Source: JAPOXK01 sp965220315 (lineage in GTDB: Bacteria; Chloroflexota; Dehalococcoidia; Bin125). From it: a stretch of 64,000 nt of DNA. The position numbers and the translations under genes are program-made. This document shows, piece after piece, positions 46,399 to 55,613 of the stretch; position 1 is the stretch's first letter; the number at the start of each line of letters is the position of its first letter. The DNA lies in the NCBI GenBank assembly GCA_965220315.1, contig CBDCPP010000002.1, forward strand, positions 434,001-498,000. The letters are read 5' to 3'. The notes under the pieces are model-generated. The model searched no databases, was not told the origin of the DNA, and saw nothing but the letters and a program-made list of their open reading frames with translations.

Positions 46399-47202
46399 CT
46401 ACGCCTCCCACACTGCTGGGTCACGCTCCGCCTTTCTCGTCTCCACCCGCAGCGCTTCCGTCAACTCCCGCTCCACTGCCAGGAATTCTGGGTCGTTCAT
46501 TGACCTTGGCCGCGGCAGTTCGACCGCTATCGTTTTCAGTACGCTTCCGGGTCGCGCCCCTAGCACGTACACCCGATCGGATAAGTACGCTGCCTCGCGG
46601 ATGTCGTGCGTGATCAGCAAAACGGTCCATCGGAAACGCCGCCACACTCCCTCCAACCACTCCTGCATCTGCGTCCGTGTCAGGGAATCAAGCGCGCCCA
46701 GCGGTTCGTCCAGCAGCACTACGTCACGTTCTTGGACCACAGTGCGCAACAGCGCTGCTCGCTGCCGCATCCCCCCTGACAACTCTGACGGATAGGCCCG
46801 CTCGAATCCCGTCAGCCCGAACGCCTCGAACAGCTGCTGCGCCCGCGCCCGCGCCTCGCCCTGCGGAACACCCCGCACCTCCAATCCCAGCGTGGTGTTT
46901 TCCAGAATCCGCCGCCACGGAAGGAGTAGATCCTTCTGCGGCATGTACCCAAACGCCCCCGCGCGCGCTCCGGTCGGCTCACCGTCCAGGAACACCGAGC
47001 CTGCATCAGCCGATTCCAACCCTGCCAAGATGTTGAAAAGTGTGCTCTTCCCGCATCCGCTCGGTCCGATGATGCTGACGAACTCCCCGGTGGCTGCTGT
47101 CAAACTAACGGCTCGCACGACTGCGAGAGGGCCGTCCGCCGTCAAGTAGCTTTTGTGGAGGTCGCGCGCCTCGATCTTCGGCCTGTTGTTAGCGTTAGCC
47201 AT
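46399..47202 (-). CDS. thiZ: Thiamine-precursor ABC transporter ATPase (ThiZ/SsuB type)
   Basis: ATPase of 267 residues in the nitrate/sulfonate/thiamine-precursor family. All motifs are canonical: Walker A GPSGCGKST, Q-loop MPQKD, signature LSGGMRQR, Walker B LLDEPLGALD and H-loop ITHD. It overlaps the permease gene by 8 nt, so the two are coupled, and it ends the riboswitch-controlled operon. The substrate assignment comes from the TPP riboswitch upstream and the ThiY-like binding protein, not from the ATPase itself. Confidence 0.9.
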   Translation of the reverse strand: MANANNRPKIEARDLHKSYLTADGPLAVVRAVSLTAATGEFVSIIGPSGCGKSTLFNILAGLESADAGSVFLDGEPTGARAGAFGYMPQKDLLLPWRRILENTTLGLEVRGVPQGEARARAQQLFEAFGLTGFERAYPSELSGGMRQRAALLRTVVQERDVVLLDEPLGALDSLTRTQMQEWLEGVWRRFRWTVLLITHDIREAAYLSDRVYVLGARPGSVLKTIAVELPRPRSMNDPEFLAVERELTEALRVETRKAERDPAVWEA

Positions 47203-47959
47203 GACGGCGCGTCCGGAAGTACCAGGGGATCAAGAGCCGTTCCATTCCATACGTCGAGAGGAACAGTGCGATTGAGACAACGGCGGTCACGAACACTGCA
47301 GCTAACACCAGATCGGTGCGGAACGAATGCTCATATTGGATCATCAACACCCCCAGCCCCTCGCCCAGCCGCGCCCCTGCCCACTCCGCCACAACGGCCG
47401 CAACGACGCTGTAGGTGATCGCGATCCGTAGCCCCGAAAAGAAGCGTGGCAATGCGTTAGGGAAGCGCAGGTAGCGGAAGATCTGCCAGCGCGATGCTCC
47501 CATTGATCGCAGGAGATGGCTTGCCTCGTCCTCCGTCGCCGCGAAGCCATCGATCCACCCGACGACGATCGGGAAGAACGTCACCAGCACGACCAACAAG
47601 ACTTTGGGAGTGAGCCCAAAACCGAACCAAACGATCAACAGCGGCGCCAGCACGATCAACGGCAGCGTCTGTGATCCAACCAACAGCGGGTAGAGGGCGC
47701 GCCGGATCACGCCCGAAAAGTCCATCGCGACTGCCAGCAGCGTCGCTGTTCCCACCGACACCGCAAACCCTATCGCCGTCTCTCGCAGCGTGAATCCTGC
47801 GCCCTTGGCGAGATCGCTGCGGAAATCCCATCCTTCTCGGATGACCCGGCTCGGCGACGGCAGCACCTGCGGCTCGATACCGCTGAGCCACACGTACAGC
47901 TCCCAGGCGCCGTACAGCGCTGCGATAGCGATCGGTAGCGCTGCCCAGCGCATGACCAT
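47195..47959 (-). CDS. thiX: Thiamine-precursor ABC transporter permease (ThiX type)
   Basis: Inner-membrane permease of 254 residues with six predicted spans and the EAA loop EASHLLRSMGASRWQIFRYL that docks to the ATPase. It belongs to the SsuC/TauC/ThiX family. Two ATG codons (47959 and 47953) are possible starts. The gap to the binding-protein gene is 56 bp, with no terminator seen, so it should be read through from the TPP riboswitch. Confidence 0.9.
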   Translation of the reverse strand: MVMRWAALPIAIAALYGAWELYVWLSGIEPQVLPSPSRVIREGWDFRSDLAKGAGFTLRETAIGFAVSVGTATLLAVAMDFSGVIRRALYPLLVGSQTLPLIVLAPLLIVWFGFGLTPKVLLVVLVTFFPIVVGWIDGFAATEDEASHLLRSMGASRWQIFRYLRFPNALPRFFSGLRIAITYSVVAAVVAEWAGARLGEGLGVLMIQYEHSFRTDLVLAAVFVTAVVSIALFLSTYGMERLLIPWYFRTRRHG

Positions 47960-48015
47960 TCGCGATCCGCTTGAGCCTCCCCGGGAATCTCGTGGCCTTG
48001 CTGTCGCCTGTCCGT

Positions 48016-49095
48016 TTAAGCCAAGTACTCGTCCGTGAACAGCGCTTCGTAGTCCAATTCCTCTGTGAGCGGATTGCCATCGGCATCCATGAGCAATCCG
48101 TTCTCAAAGAGGAACCGCGGGAACTCCGTCCAGCGATCGAGCGTCTGCGTTCCAAACGCTCCACGCTCATCCAAGTAGTAGTCGGAGCCGAGCAATCTGG
48201 CGCTGCGGACAACCAGCTCCTCCTCAGGAAACACTCCTGGGTTCGTATCGATCAAGATCTGCGCGGCCTCGTCCGGATTCTCCGCGGCGAACTGGAAGCC
48301 GCGTTGGGTCGCGCGCACGAATCCCCGCGCTGCTTCCTCGTTCGCCGACAGCCACTCGGGATTGCTCATGAGGAGCACGGCGTAGAAATCGGGGAACCCA
48401 TAGTCGCGGTATTGGAACGCCTTGAGCGGCGTCCCTCGCAGCTCTGCTTCGATTCCCCCCCAGGTCATGAATGGGACCACGAAATCCGCTTTACCCGCGT
48501 AGACTGCCTCATAAGCGAACGTGCTCAGCACCACTGTTTCGAACTCGCCCCTGCCACCCGCGTTTCGGATCACCGTCCGCACCAGCACCTCCTCCCAGGG
48601 CGCTCCGAAGCCGGCGTATACCAGCCCGTCGAGGTCTGCGGGTGTCTGGATATCGCTCCGATCCGACCGCACTGCGAGGGCGCTGGCCGGCCGCTGCAGG
48701 ATCGCCATGACCGATGTCAGCGGCCGCCCCGCTGCCACCGCCAGCGTCAAGCTCGGCGCGAACGAGATCCCAAAGTCGGCCTCGCCCGTCGCCACGAGCG
48801 TGTCCGGTTCCACCTGCGCGTAGGGCAGCAGCTCCAACTGCACCCCTTCCTCTCCGTACCACCCCATCTCATCCGCAACGAAAAAGCCCGTGTGGTTCGT
48901 GTTCGGTACCCAGTCCAAAGCCAGGCTGACGGGAACTGCTGGCTCGGTGCTCGATGGCGAGGCATCATCGCCACACCCGACCAGCGCCAGTCCTGCTGCT
49001 CCCAATCCCGCCGTCGTGGCGGCTGTCAGCAAACGCCGCCGGCTCAGCCGCTGCTGAACCAACCGTGCTCTGCTCCCCGCGCTGCCATCGTGCAT
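48016..49095 (-). CDS. thiY: Thiamine-precursor ABC transporter binding lipoprotein (ThiY/NMT1-like)
   Basis: Periplasmic or surface lipoprotein of 359 residues. The signal region has a twin-arginine stretch (SRRRLLTAA), a hydrophobic core and a lipobox (LALVGC) before a Ser/Pro linker. The mature part begins SLALDWVPNTNHTGFFVA, typical of ThiY/THI5-like proteins that bind formyl-aminopyrimidine or related thiamine precursors. GGGAG stands 7 nt before the ATG at 49095 but only 1 nt before the ATG at 49101, so 49095 is preferred. It is the first gene behind the TPP riboswitch. Confidence 0.92.
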   Translation of the reverse strand: MHDGSAGSRARLVQQRLSRRRLLTAATTAGLGAAGLALVGCGDDASPSSTEPAVPVSLALDWVPNTNHTGFFVADEMGWYGEEGVQLELLPYAQVEPDTLVATGEADFGISFAPSLTLAVAAGRPLTSVMAILQRPASALAVRSDRSDIQTPADLDGLVYAGFGAPWEEVLVRTVIRNAGGRGEFETVVLSTFAYEAVYAGKADFVVPFMTWGGIEAELRGTPLKAFQYRDYGFPDFYAVLLMSNPEWLSANEEAARGFVRATQRGFQFAAENPDEAAQILIDTNPGVFPEEELVVRSARLLGSDYYLDERGAFGTQTLDRWTEFPRFLFENGLLMDADGNPLTEELDYEALFTDEYLA

Positions 49096-49113
49096 TGTCA
49101 TTCTCCCTTAACA

Positions 49114-49144
49114 CCAAAAGACCCCGGCGATTCGCCGGGGTCTT
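49114..49144 (-). terminator. Intrinsic terminator of the TPP riboswitch
   Basis: On the minus strand a GC-rich perfect stem (AAGACCCCGGCG paired with CGCCGGGGTCTT, loop AAT) is followed by TTTTGG. It lies 11 nt after the riboswitch aptamer and ends 13-20 nt before the ribosome site of thiY, which fits transcriptional attenuation rather than direct blocking of translation. Confidence 0.88.
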
Positions 49145-49155
49145 CAGAGGTGACG

Positions 49156-49241
49156 CTTGCTCCCTACGCCGGCATTATCCGGATCAGGTTTGCGGGTGTC
49201 ATCTCAGGCCCAGCCGACAACGACTGAACCACCCCGGCAAA
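49156..49241 (-). promoter_or_regulatory. TPP riboswitch (THI element)
   Basis: The minus strand carries the conserved blocks CTGAGATGACACCC, ACCTGATCCGGATAATGCC and GGCGTAGGGA in the right order. The closing helix P1 (TTTGC with GCAAG), P2 (GGGGTG/ACACCC) and a long P3 stem (GGTTCAGTCG with CGGCTGGGCC, allowing G-U pairs) all form. Binding of thiamine pyrophosphate would favour the terminator that follows and shut off thiYXZ. Confidence 0.97.
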
Positions 49242-49315
49242 TCTATGCAGTTGTGCTGCAATGATAGCAACACCGGGGAACTCTACAACCCCGGACGCGC
49301 CGTCCGTTGGCCTGC

Positions 49316-50497
49316 CTATTCGCGGACCGCTGGGAGCACTTCCGTCGCAAACAACTCCAACGACCGCTGCAGCTTTGCATTCGGGATCAGCCCGTTGTAC
49401 TGCCACGCGAACAGCCACTGCACCGGCGTGGTCTCACGCATCCGCCGCAGCTGTTCGATGACGGTCCCCACGCTTCCCACCAACAGTATCCCCTGCTCCA
49501 TCATCTGCTCTGGAGTTGGCAGTTCCGTCTCCCCCGGCTCCACGAGTACATCGCCGAAGTGAAACGGTGTGAACCATGCCTTTCCCACGAACGCCCCGCT
49601 ACTCCGCCAAAGGCGCATCGCTTCCTGATCGGTATCCGCCACTACCACGTCCCGTAGAACTCCTAGCCCCTCACCCGCTGCCAGCGATCGGCCACAGCTT
49701 GCTGCCTCCTGGGCATACACGGCGTACAGCCGATTCTGCAACGTTGTGTTCATCGGTGGCAGGATCGCTGTGACACCCTCCCGCGCACACCAGCGGATCG
49801 TCCGCTCACTCGACGCGAACGGCTGGAAGATCGGCGGGTGCGGCTTCTGCAGCGGCTTCGGCACTACCCCGATCGCTGTGACTCTTCCCTCCTCGACCCC
49901 GCTACCCCACTGGCGGGTTGCATCTAAATCCCATGGAGTCTCCGGCGGCGGGATCTGCCAGAACGGCCCCGCATCGCTGATCATGGTCTCACTCCAGGCC
50001 CGCTTGATGATCCGGTAGTGGTCCTCGAACGCTTCGCGGTTCGCCTGATCAATCGCGTCGTGTTGGCCCGGTGCCGCGCCGTGAATCCCGTGCAAGTGCT
50101 GGGCCAGCACATCGACCCATCGCCGTTGATATCCCCGCGCGAATCCCGCGTTGGCCCGCCCCCCAGACATGTGGTCGAGCATCGCGATGTCTTCAGCCAC
50201 CCGGAGTGGGCTATGCGCCGGGAGGACGATCCCCAACTGTCCCACCCGGATCCGCTCTGTGTGTGCTGCCACGTAAAGATCCAGCAACACTGGGTTATTC
50301 GAGATCTCGAACCCCTCAATGTGGAAGTGGTGCTCGGTGAATGAAATCGAGTCATACCCGAGCACATCCGCCGCCTGCGCCTGGTCTTTCAAATCGGACA
50401 GCATCTGCTGGTACAGGTCCTCCCGGATCCCTGCCATCCCCTTCTCAATCTCACGTCGCGGACCGAGCGACGGTAGATAGAACAACGACACTTGCAC
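49316..50497 (-). CDS. Luciferase-like (LLM class) flavin-dependent monooxygenase
   Basis: A 393-residue bacterial-luciferase-fold protein of a different subgroup from the three tandem copies at 27.6-30.8 kb. Marks are TEHHFHIEGF (luciferase EHH motif), HMSGGRANAGFARGYQRRW and a long C-terminal extension. The reaction is probably FMN-dependent oxygenation of an alkyl chain or a heteroatom. The gene starts at GTG 50497 with GGAGGAG 5-6 nt upstream. It lies just upstream of the TPP riboswitch on the same strand, but about 70 bp separate its stop from the aptamer, so thiYXZ probably has its own promoter. Confidence 0.9.
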   Translation of the reverse strand: MQVSLFYLPSLGPRREIEKGMAGIREDLYQQMLSDLKDQAQAADVLGYDSISFTEHHFHIEGFEISNNPVLLDLYVAAHTERIRVGQLGIVLPAHSPLRVAEDIAMLDHMSGGRANAGFARGYQRRWVDVLAQHLHGIHGAAPGQHDAIDQANREAFEDHYRIIKRAWSETMISDAGPFWQIPPPETPWDLDATRQWGSGVEEGRVTAIGVVPKPLQKPHPPIFQPFASSERTIRWCAREGVTAILPPMNTTLQNRLYAVYAQEAASCGRSLAAGEGLGVLRDVVVADTDQEAMRLWRSSGAFVGKAWFTPFHFGDVLVEPGETELPTPEQMMEQGILLVGSVGTVIEQLRRMRETTPVQWLFAWQYNGLIPNAKLQRSLELFATEVLPAVRE

Positions 50498-50624
50498 GGG
50501 TGGCTCCTCCAGCGCATTGGACGGTGAAATCAGTGGCTATGATAGCGGGCAAGTACCCCCTGGCCCTTCGCTGAGACGCAGACCCGCGCTATGGTGGAAG
50601 CGGCGTGGCGGCCTCGGGAGTCCC

Positions 50625-51803
50625 ATGACTCAAACGACCGCCCATCTCTCCTCCTCTGCCAAGTCGGCACAACCGACACTTCAGCATCACACAGACTCCG
50701 CCGCGCACGCTGTCGTCGATCTCACTGCCCTGCGCCGTAACGTCGCTACTCTGCGCGCCTCACTCAGCGCTGGGTCGCAGCTGATAGCCGTGGTCAAAGC
50801 GAACGCCTACGGCCACGGCGCTGCCGCGTGCGCCGCTGCCGCCCTGGACGCCGGCGCCGACGCGCTTGCTGTCGGGCGCGTTGGCGAAGGCCGGGCCCTT
50901 CGCGACCTCGGCATCGACGCGCCCATCCTCGTTCTCGGCTACTACACAGACAATGAGACGGAGCCTGCCGTCGATGCCGGTCTCGTGCTCACACCCTCCA
51001 GCGTCGCCTCCCTGAGCGCGGTCGCTTCCGCAGCCGATCGCCTCATGCGTCCCGCCGCACTACATGTCAAAATTGACACGGGGATGCGGCGTCTCGGCCT
51101 CTCGCTCGCGGATGCCGCCCGCGCCGTCGCTATCGCCCATGCCCACCCCAGTCTGCGGTTGCTGGGGATCTATACCCACTTTGCCTGCGCCGATGATCCC
51201 GATCCCGCCCGCACCGAGCAGCAATTTCGGCGCTTCCACGAATTCGCATCTGCCGTCGATCCCGATCACGAACTTACTTGGCACGTCTGCAACACAGCTG
51301 CTGCGCGCCGCTTTCCACACATGCACCTTGATGCTGTCCGCACCGGCATCGGCCTTTACGGCGTCGACCCCGTCGCTGCGCACGCGCTGCCCATCAGTTT
51401 GCTCCCCGTCCTCACCTTACGGGCCAGCATCCTCCGCTGCTTCGATCTCGCTCCAGGTGAGAGTCTTGGCTACGGTGCTACCTTCACCGCCGACCATCCG
51501 CTCCGCATTGCGACTGTCGCGTGTGGTTACGCGGACGGGCTCCCGCGTGCCCTCTCGAATCGTGGTGAGGCGCTCGTGCGGGGCCATCGTTGTCCCATCG
51601 TCGGCCGCGTATCGATGGACCTTTGCACCCTCGACATCTCTGCAGTAGACGGTGCTTCGCCTGGTGATGATGTGGTGTTCATCGGCGATCAAGGCACTGC
51701 GGCGCCTCTTTCCGCAGACGAAGTCGCCAGCTGCGCGGACACGATTAGCTACGAGCTACTGTGCAGCATCAGCGCCCGAGTCCGCCGCACTTACACCGGC
51801 TAA
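50625..51803 (+). CDS. alr: Alanine racemase
   Basis: PLP-dependent alanine racemase of 392 residues, which makes D-alanine for peptidoglycan. The PLP lysine lies in AVVKANAYGHGA (about residue 58) and the second catalytic base, Tyr, in SLGYGATF. The C-terminal VGRVSMDLCTLDIS segment is typical. CGGGAG 4 nt before the ATG at 50625 decides that start; the frame is open further upstream. The last 4 nt overlap the end of the convergent FAD-subunit gene. Confidence 0.93.
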   Translation: MTQTTAHLSSSAKSAQPTLQHHTDSAAHAVVDLTALRRNVATLRASLSAGSQLIAVVKANAYGHGAAACAAAALDAGADALAVGRVGEGRALRDLGIDAPILVLGYYTDNETEPAVDAGLVLTPSSVASLSAVASAADRLMRPAALHVKIDTGMRRLGLSLADAARAVAIAHAHPSLRLLGIYTHFACADDPDPARTEQQFRRFHEFASAVDPDHELTWHVCNTAAARRFPHMHLDAVRTGIGLYGVDPVAAHALPISLLPVLTLRASILRCFDLAPGESLGYGATFTADHPLRIATVACGYADGLPRALSNRGEALVRGHRCPIVGRVSMDLCTLDISAVDGASPGDDVVFIGDQGTAAPLSADEVASCADTISYELLCSISARVRRTYTG

Positions 51804-52660
51804 CCGGCCGCAGCAACCGCCTCCGCCAACGCCCGCCGCGCCTGCACGGCTACGAGATGTGCGCGATACGTCGCGGACGCCGACAGATCTTCTAACATCT
51901 CCCGGCCCTCAGCTGCCAGCTCTGCCGCCGCCGCGATCGCCGCCGTGTCCCCGGTTGACCCCCGCAAACGCTCCGCCGCTGCCGACGCCAGGTACGCAGT
52001 CGCGGTCGCGCCCGTCACGGCGACCCGCGCGTCTTGCACCCTGCCGCCCTGCATGTCGACCCGAGCCGCTATCCCCACGATCGCGTAATGCGACGCTGGA
52101 TTCGGAAACTTGGCATAGGCACTGCCGCTGCCCCCGCTGGGCACCGGCACGCGAACCTCGGTCAGCACCTCGTCTGGCTCTAGTGCCGTAGTCAGTAAGT
52201 CAACGAAGAACTCCGCGGCCGGCACCACCCGCTCCCCATTCGCTCCTCGCGCGACGAGTTGCGCGTCGAGTGCTAAGGCGGCCGCTGGTAAGTCTGCTGC
52301 CGGGTCGGCGTGAGCCAGACTCCCGCCGATCGTCCCCCGATTGCGCACCTGCACGTCACCGATCGCTGCTGCAACCGTTGGCAGCAGCGGAGCACGCCGC
52401 GCCAGCAGATCGGAGTGCTCAATCGCCGCATGCGTCACCATTCCCCCGATGCGAATCTCGCCGTTCTCTTCCTGAATCCCGTCGAGCCCCGGTATCCGTT
52501 GCAGGTCGACTAGCAACGATGGCGCCGCCAGCCGCAACTTCATCAGCGGCAGCAAACTATGCCCCCCCGCCAGCAACTTCGCGTCGGCGTTGCGCGCTAG
52601 TAGTGCAATCGCCTCGTCGATCGAATCCGGAGCCGCGTATTCGAACGCCGCCGGGATCAT
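51800..52660 (-). CDS. Molybdenum hydroxylase FAD-binding subunit (CoxM/XdhB type)
   Basis: Medium subunit of 286 residues. FAD-binding loops LLAGGHSLLPLMKL and RGTIGGSLAHADPAAD are clear. It passes electrons from the [2Fe-2S] subunit to quinone, oxygen or NAD. Its ATG overlaps the stop of the large-subunit gene (ATGA), so they are translationally coupled. It is the last gene of a seven-gene minus-strand operon that starts at 57975. Confidence 0.94.
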   Translation of the reverse strand: MIPAAFEYAAPDSIDEAIALLARNADAKLLAGGHSLLPLMKLRLAAPSLLVDLQRIPGLDGIQEENGEIRIGGMVTHAAIEHSDLLARRAPLLPTVAAAIGDVQVRNRGTIGGSLAHADPAADLPAAALALDAQLVARGANGERVVPAAEFFVDLLTTALEPDEVLTEVRVPVPSGGSGSAYAKFPNPASHYAIVGIAARVDMQGGRVQDARVAVTGATATAYLASAAAERLRGSTGDTAAIAAAAELAAEGREMLEDLSASATYRAHLVAVQARRALAEAVAAAG

Positions 52661-55005
52661 CGCGCACCCCCCTTCGCCGCCTGAATGGCATCCAAGACTC
52701 GCTCCGTCCGCAGCATCATCTCGATGTGCTTGACTCCCAGCGGCGATAGCGCGTCTACTACCGCGTTCACGATTGCTGGAGTCGATCCGATCGTGCCTGC
52801 TTCCCCCACACCTTTCGCGCCCAGTGGGTTCACGTCCGTGGGAGTCACCGTCGTTGCTAGCTCGAAGCTCGGCAGCTGATCCGCACGGGGCACTGTGTAG
52901 TCCATCAGCGATCCGCTCAATAGCTGGCCGTTCTCGTCGTAGACAGCTTCTTCGTACAGAGCCTGCGCGATCCCTTGCGCCAACCCTCCGTGGATCTGCC
53001 CTTCGACGATCAGCGGGTTAATGATGTTGCCACAGTCGTCCACACTGATGAACCGTTGTAAGTCGATCGCTCCACTCTCCGTATCGATCTCCACCACTGC
53101 GACGTGCGTTCCGAACGGGAAAGTGAAGTTCTCGGGCTCGTAGTAGCTCGTGGCCTCTAGCCCCGGCTCCGTGTCGGGCGGCAGGTCGACCGCGTTGTAC
53201 GCGAGCGTCGCGATCTCCGGCAGCGATATCGCCTTCTCCGGCGCATCCTTGACGTAGACCTGTCCCGCTTCGAACTCCAAGTCGTCTGCCTGTACTTCCA
53301 TGGCGTGCGCAGCGAAACGCTTCGCTTTCGCTGCGATCTTGTCCAACGACATCACCATCGCCGTGCCTCCCACCGCCAGGGACCGGCTCCCGAATGTCCC
53401 GATCCCCGCCGACACCTGCGCCGTGTCCCCGTGAATCACGGTCACGTCCTCTATCCCGACCCCTAGCCGCTCCGCCGCGATCTGCGCGAACGATGTCTCC
53501 TCCCCCTGCCCATGTGGCGATACGCCTGTTAGAACCGTCACCTTCCCCGTCCGTTCCACGCGCACCGTCCCCGCTTCCCAGCCACCCGCCGGCAGCGCCG
53601 ACGACGGCCCCACGCCGCAAATCTCGACGTACGTCGAGAAGCCTACGCCCAGATACCGTCCCTCTTCCCGCCGCCGGGCCTGCTCTTTGCGAAAGTCGTC
53701 GTAGCCTACGATCTCCAGCGCTTTATCAAGCGACGCTTCGTAGTTGCCGCTGTCGTAGACCAGCCCGGTCTGTGTTTCGAAGGGAAATTCGTCGGCGCCG
53801 ATGAAGTTCTTGCGTCGCAGCGCTACCGGGTCTAACCCGAGCTCTGCGGCCAGCAGGTCCATGCACCGTTCTAAATAGTACGCTGCCTCAGGGCGCCCCG
53901 CGCCGCGGTACGCGTCGGTGGGCGTCTTGTTCGTGAAGACCTCAATAATCTCTCCTGAGAGCGCTGGAATCTTGTACACGCCCTGTAGCATTAGCGCCGT
54001 TAGCGTCGGGATCGCCGCCGTCAATAGATGCTGGTACGCGCCGATGTCGGCGATGATCTTGATCCGGTAACCGACGAGCGTCCCATCTCGCTTCGCACCT
54101 AACTCCACGTGTCCGATCAAGTCCCGACCGTGGATCGTCGCGACGTAGTTCTCCTGCCGCGTTTCCACGAATTTCACCGGCCGCTCCAGTCGCCGCGATG
54201 CCAGCGCAGCTAGGATCTCCTCCGGGTAGACGTTCAGCTTGCACCCGAACCCTCCCCCCACATCTGGCGCTATCACTCGCACGAGTTGTTCTGGAACGCG
54301 AGCACAGACCGATAGCAGTGTCTTCAAGAGATGCGGGATCTGCGTCGATGACCACACGGTCAGCGTTCCCGGTCCCGGCTCGTAGTGCGCCAGCACTGCC
54401 CGCGGCTCGATCGGATTGGGGATCAACCGCTGATTCATCAGCCGCTGCTTGATCACCACCTCCGCTCCCTCAATTGCGCGCGCGGCTGCTTCTGCGTCGC
54501 CGATCGGCGACACTACGCAGAGGTTCGTCCCCATGTCTTCGTGAACGAGTGGCCCGCCCTCGAGCGCTTGCTCGGGATCCACTACGACGGGCAGTTCCTC
54601 GTAGTCCACCTCCACCAGCTCCACCGCATCCGCTGCCAGGTAGCGATCTTCCGCCACGATCGCGACCACCGGCTCCCCTACGAAATTCACCACGTCGCCC
54701 GTCAACGCGTGGCGCACGGGCATACGCATCCCTTCTAACTGCGCGGCTACTGGGACCGGCTCGGTGTTCTGTCGCACATCCTCCGGCATTAGCACAGCGA
54801 CCACGCCCGGGGCGTTGCGAGCAGCGCTCACGTCAATGCCTGTCACCCGCGCGTGTGCATAGGGGCTCCGGACGATCGCCAAATGCAGCGTTCCTAACGG
54901 CTGCAAGTCGTCGACGTACGATCCCCGTCCCGTGATCAAGCGCGGATCCTCCCGCCGCTTGATCGGCTCGCCAATCAGCTTGGGCGGTCGTTGCCGCGTT
55001 GTCAT
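52657..55005 (-). CDS. Molybdenum hydroxylase large subunit (form II CoxL-like / xanthine dehydrogenase family)
   Basis: Molybdopterin-cytosine-dinucleotide subunit of 782 residues. The active-site loop is AYRGAGRPEAAYY, the form II type; the AYxCSFR loop of true aerobic CO dehydrogenase is absent. The catalytic Glu is in GVGEAG near the C-terminus, and GGGFGCKLN binds the cofactor. Substrates of form II enzymes are mostly unknown and include N-heterocycles and aldehydes. The ATG at 55005 with GGAGG 7 nt upstream is clear; the frame runs open into the small-subunit gene. No cofactor-insertion gene (XdhC/CoxF type) is in view. Confidence 0.94.
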   Translation of the reverse strand: MTTRQRPPKLIGEPIKRREDPRLITGRGSYVDDLQPLGTLHLAIVRSPYAHARVTGIDVSAARNAPGVVAVLMPEDVRQNTEPVPVAAQLEGMRMPVRHALTGDVVNFVGEPVVAIVAEDRYLAADAVELVEVDYEELPVVVDPEQALEGGPLVHEDMGTNLCVVSPIGDAEAAARAIEGAEVVIKQRLMNQRLIPNPIEPRAVLAHYEPGPGTLTVWSSTQIPHLLKTLLSVCARVPEQLVRVIAPDVGGGFGCKLNVYPEEILAALASRRLERPVKFVETRQENYVATIHGRDLIGHVELGAKRDGTLVGYRIKIIADIGAYQHLLTAAIPTLTALMLQGVYKIPALSGEIIEVFTNKTPTDAYRGAGRPEAAYYLERCMDLLAAELGLDPVALRRKNFIGADEFPFETQTGLVYDSGNYEASLDKALEIVGYDDFRKEQARRREEGRYLGVGFSTYVEICGVGPSSALPAGGWEAGTVRVERTGKVTVLTGVSPHGQGEETSFAQIAAERLGVGIEDVTVIHGDTAQVSAGIGTFGSRSLAVGGTAMVMSLDKIAAKAKRFAAHAMEVQADDLEFEAGQVYVKDAPEKAISLPEIATLAYNAVDLPPDTEPGLEATSYYEPENFTFPFGTHVAVVEIDTESGAIDLQRFISVDDCGNIINPLIVEGQIHGGLAQGIAQALYEEAVYDENGQLLSGSLMDYTVPRADQLPSFELATTVTPTDVNPLGAKGVGEAGTIGSTPAIVNAVVDALSPLGVKHIEMMLRTERVLDAIQAAKGGAR

Positions 55006-55016
55006 GGTCCCGCCTC

Positions 55017-55478
55017 CTAGCCGCTTGCCCGCGCCGCCTGTTGGACGGCCCGTACGATGTTCTGATAGCCCGTGCAGCGACAAAGGTTCCCGCGTAGCCC
55101 GTGACGGATCGCCTCTTCGCTCGGATCGGAGTCGTCCTGCAACAGTTGGTACGCAGCCATGATCATCCCGGGCGTACAGTACCCGCACTGCAGCCCGTGC
55201 TGATCCCAGAATCCCTGCTGGACTGGATGGAGGCCGTCCTTGCCCAGCCCCTCGATCGTCAGGAGGTCGCTCCCGTCCGCTTGCACGGCCAGCACCGTGC
55301 ACGATTTCACCGACTTCCCATCAAGGACTACCGTGCACGCCCCGCACTGTGATGTGTCGCATCCCACGTGCGTCCCCGTCAGTCGCAGCCGCTCCCGCAG
55401 CAAGTGCACCAGCAGCAGCCGTGGCTCCACTTCCTCCTGATGCTTCACGCCGTTTACCGTCACGCTGATCTCGGGCAA
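55017..55478 (-). CDS. Molybdenum hydroxylase [2Fe-2S] subunit (CoxS type)
   Basis: Iron-sulfur subunit of 153 residues. The N-terminal plant-type cluster ligands are in CDTSQCGACTVVLDG plus a later Cys (KSC), and the second cluster ligands in CGYCTPGM and LCRCTGYQNI. It starts at TTG 55478, supported by AAGGAGG about 7 nt upstream. The order small, large, medium (S-L-M in transcription) is seen in some CO-dehydrogenase-like operons. Confidence 0.94.
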   Translation of the reverse strand: MPEISVTVNGVKHQEEVEPRLLLVHLLRERLRLTGTHVGCDTSQCGACTVVLDGKSVKSCTVLAVQADGSDLLTIEGLGKDGLHPVQQGFWDQHGLQCGYCTPGMIMAAYQLLQDDSDPSEEAIRHGLRGNLCRCTGYQNIVRAVQQAARASG

Positions 55479-55613
55479 AGCACACCTCCTTCGCCCTAGG
55501 AGTGCTCGATTGGAGCACCAGACTAGCCGATAGCTACGGGCCTTTGCGACGCTTGCTCGCGCGATCGCAACGGCGGTCCCGCAGGCCCACTTGCGATACC
55601 CCGCATGAATCGA

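Noticed and set aside
52657..55005. True aerobic CO dehydrogenase (form I)
   Set aside because: The large subunit has AYRGAGR, the form II loop, and no AYxCSFR motif, so CO oxidation is not supported.
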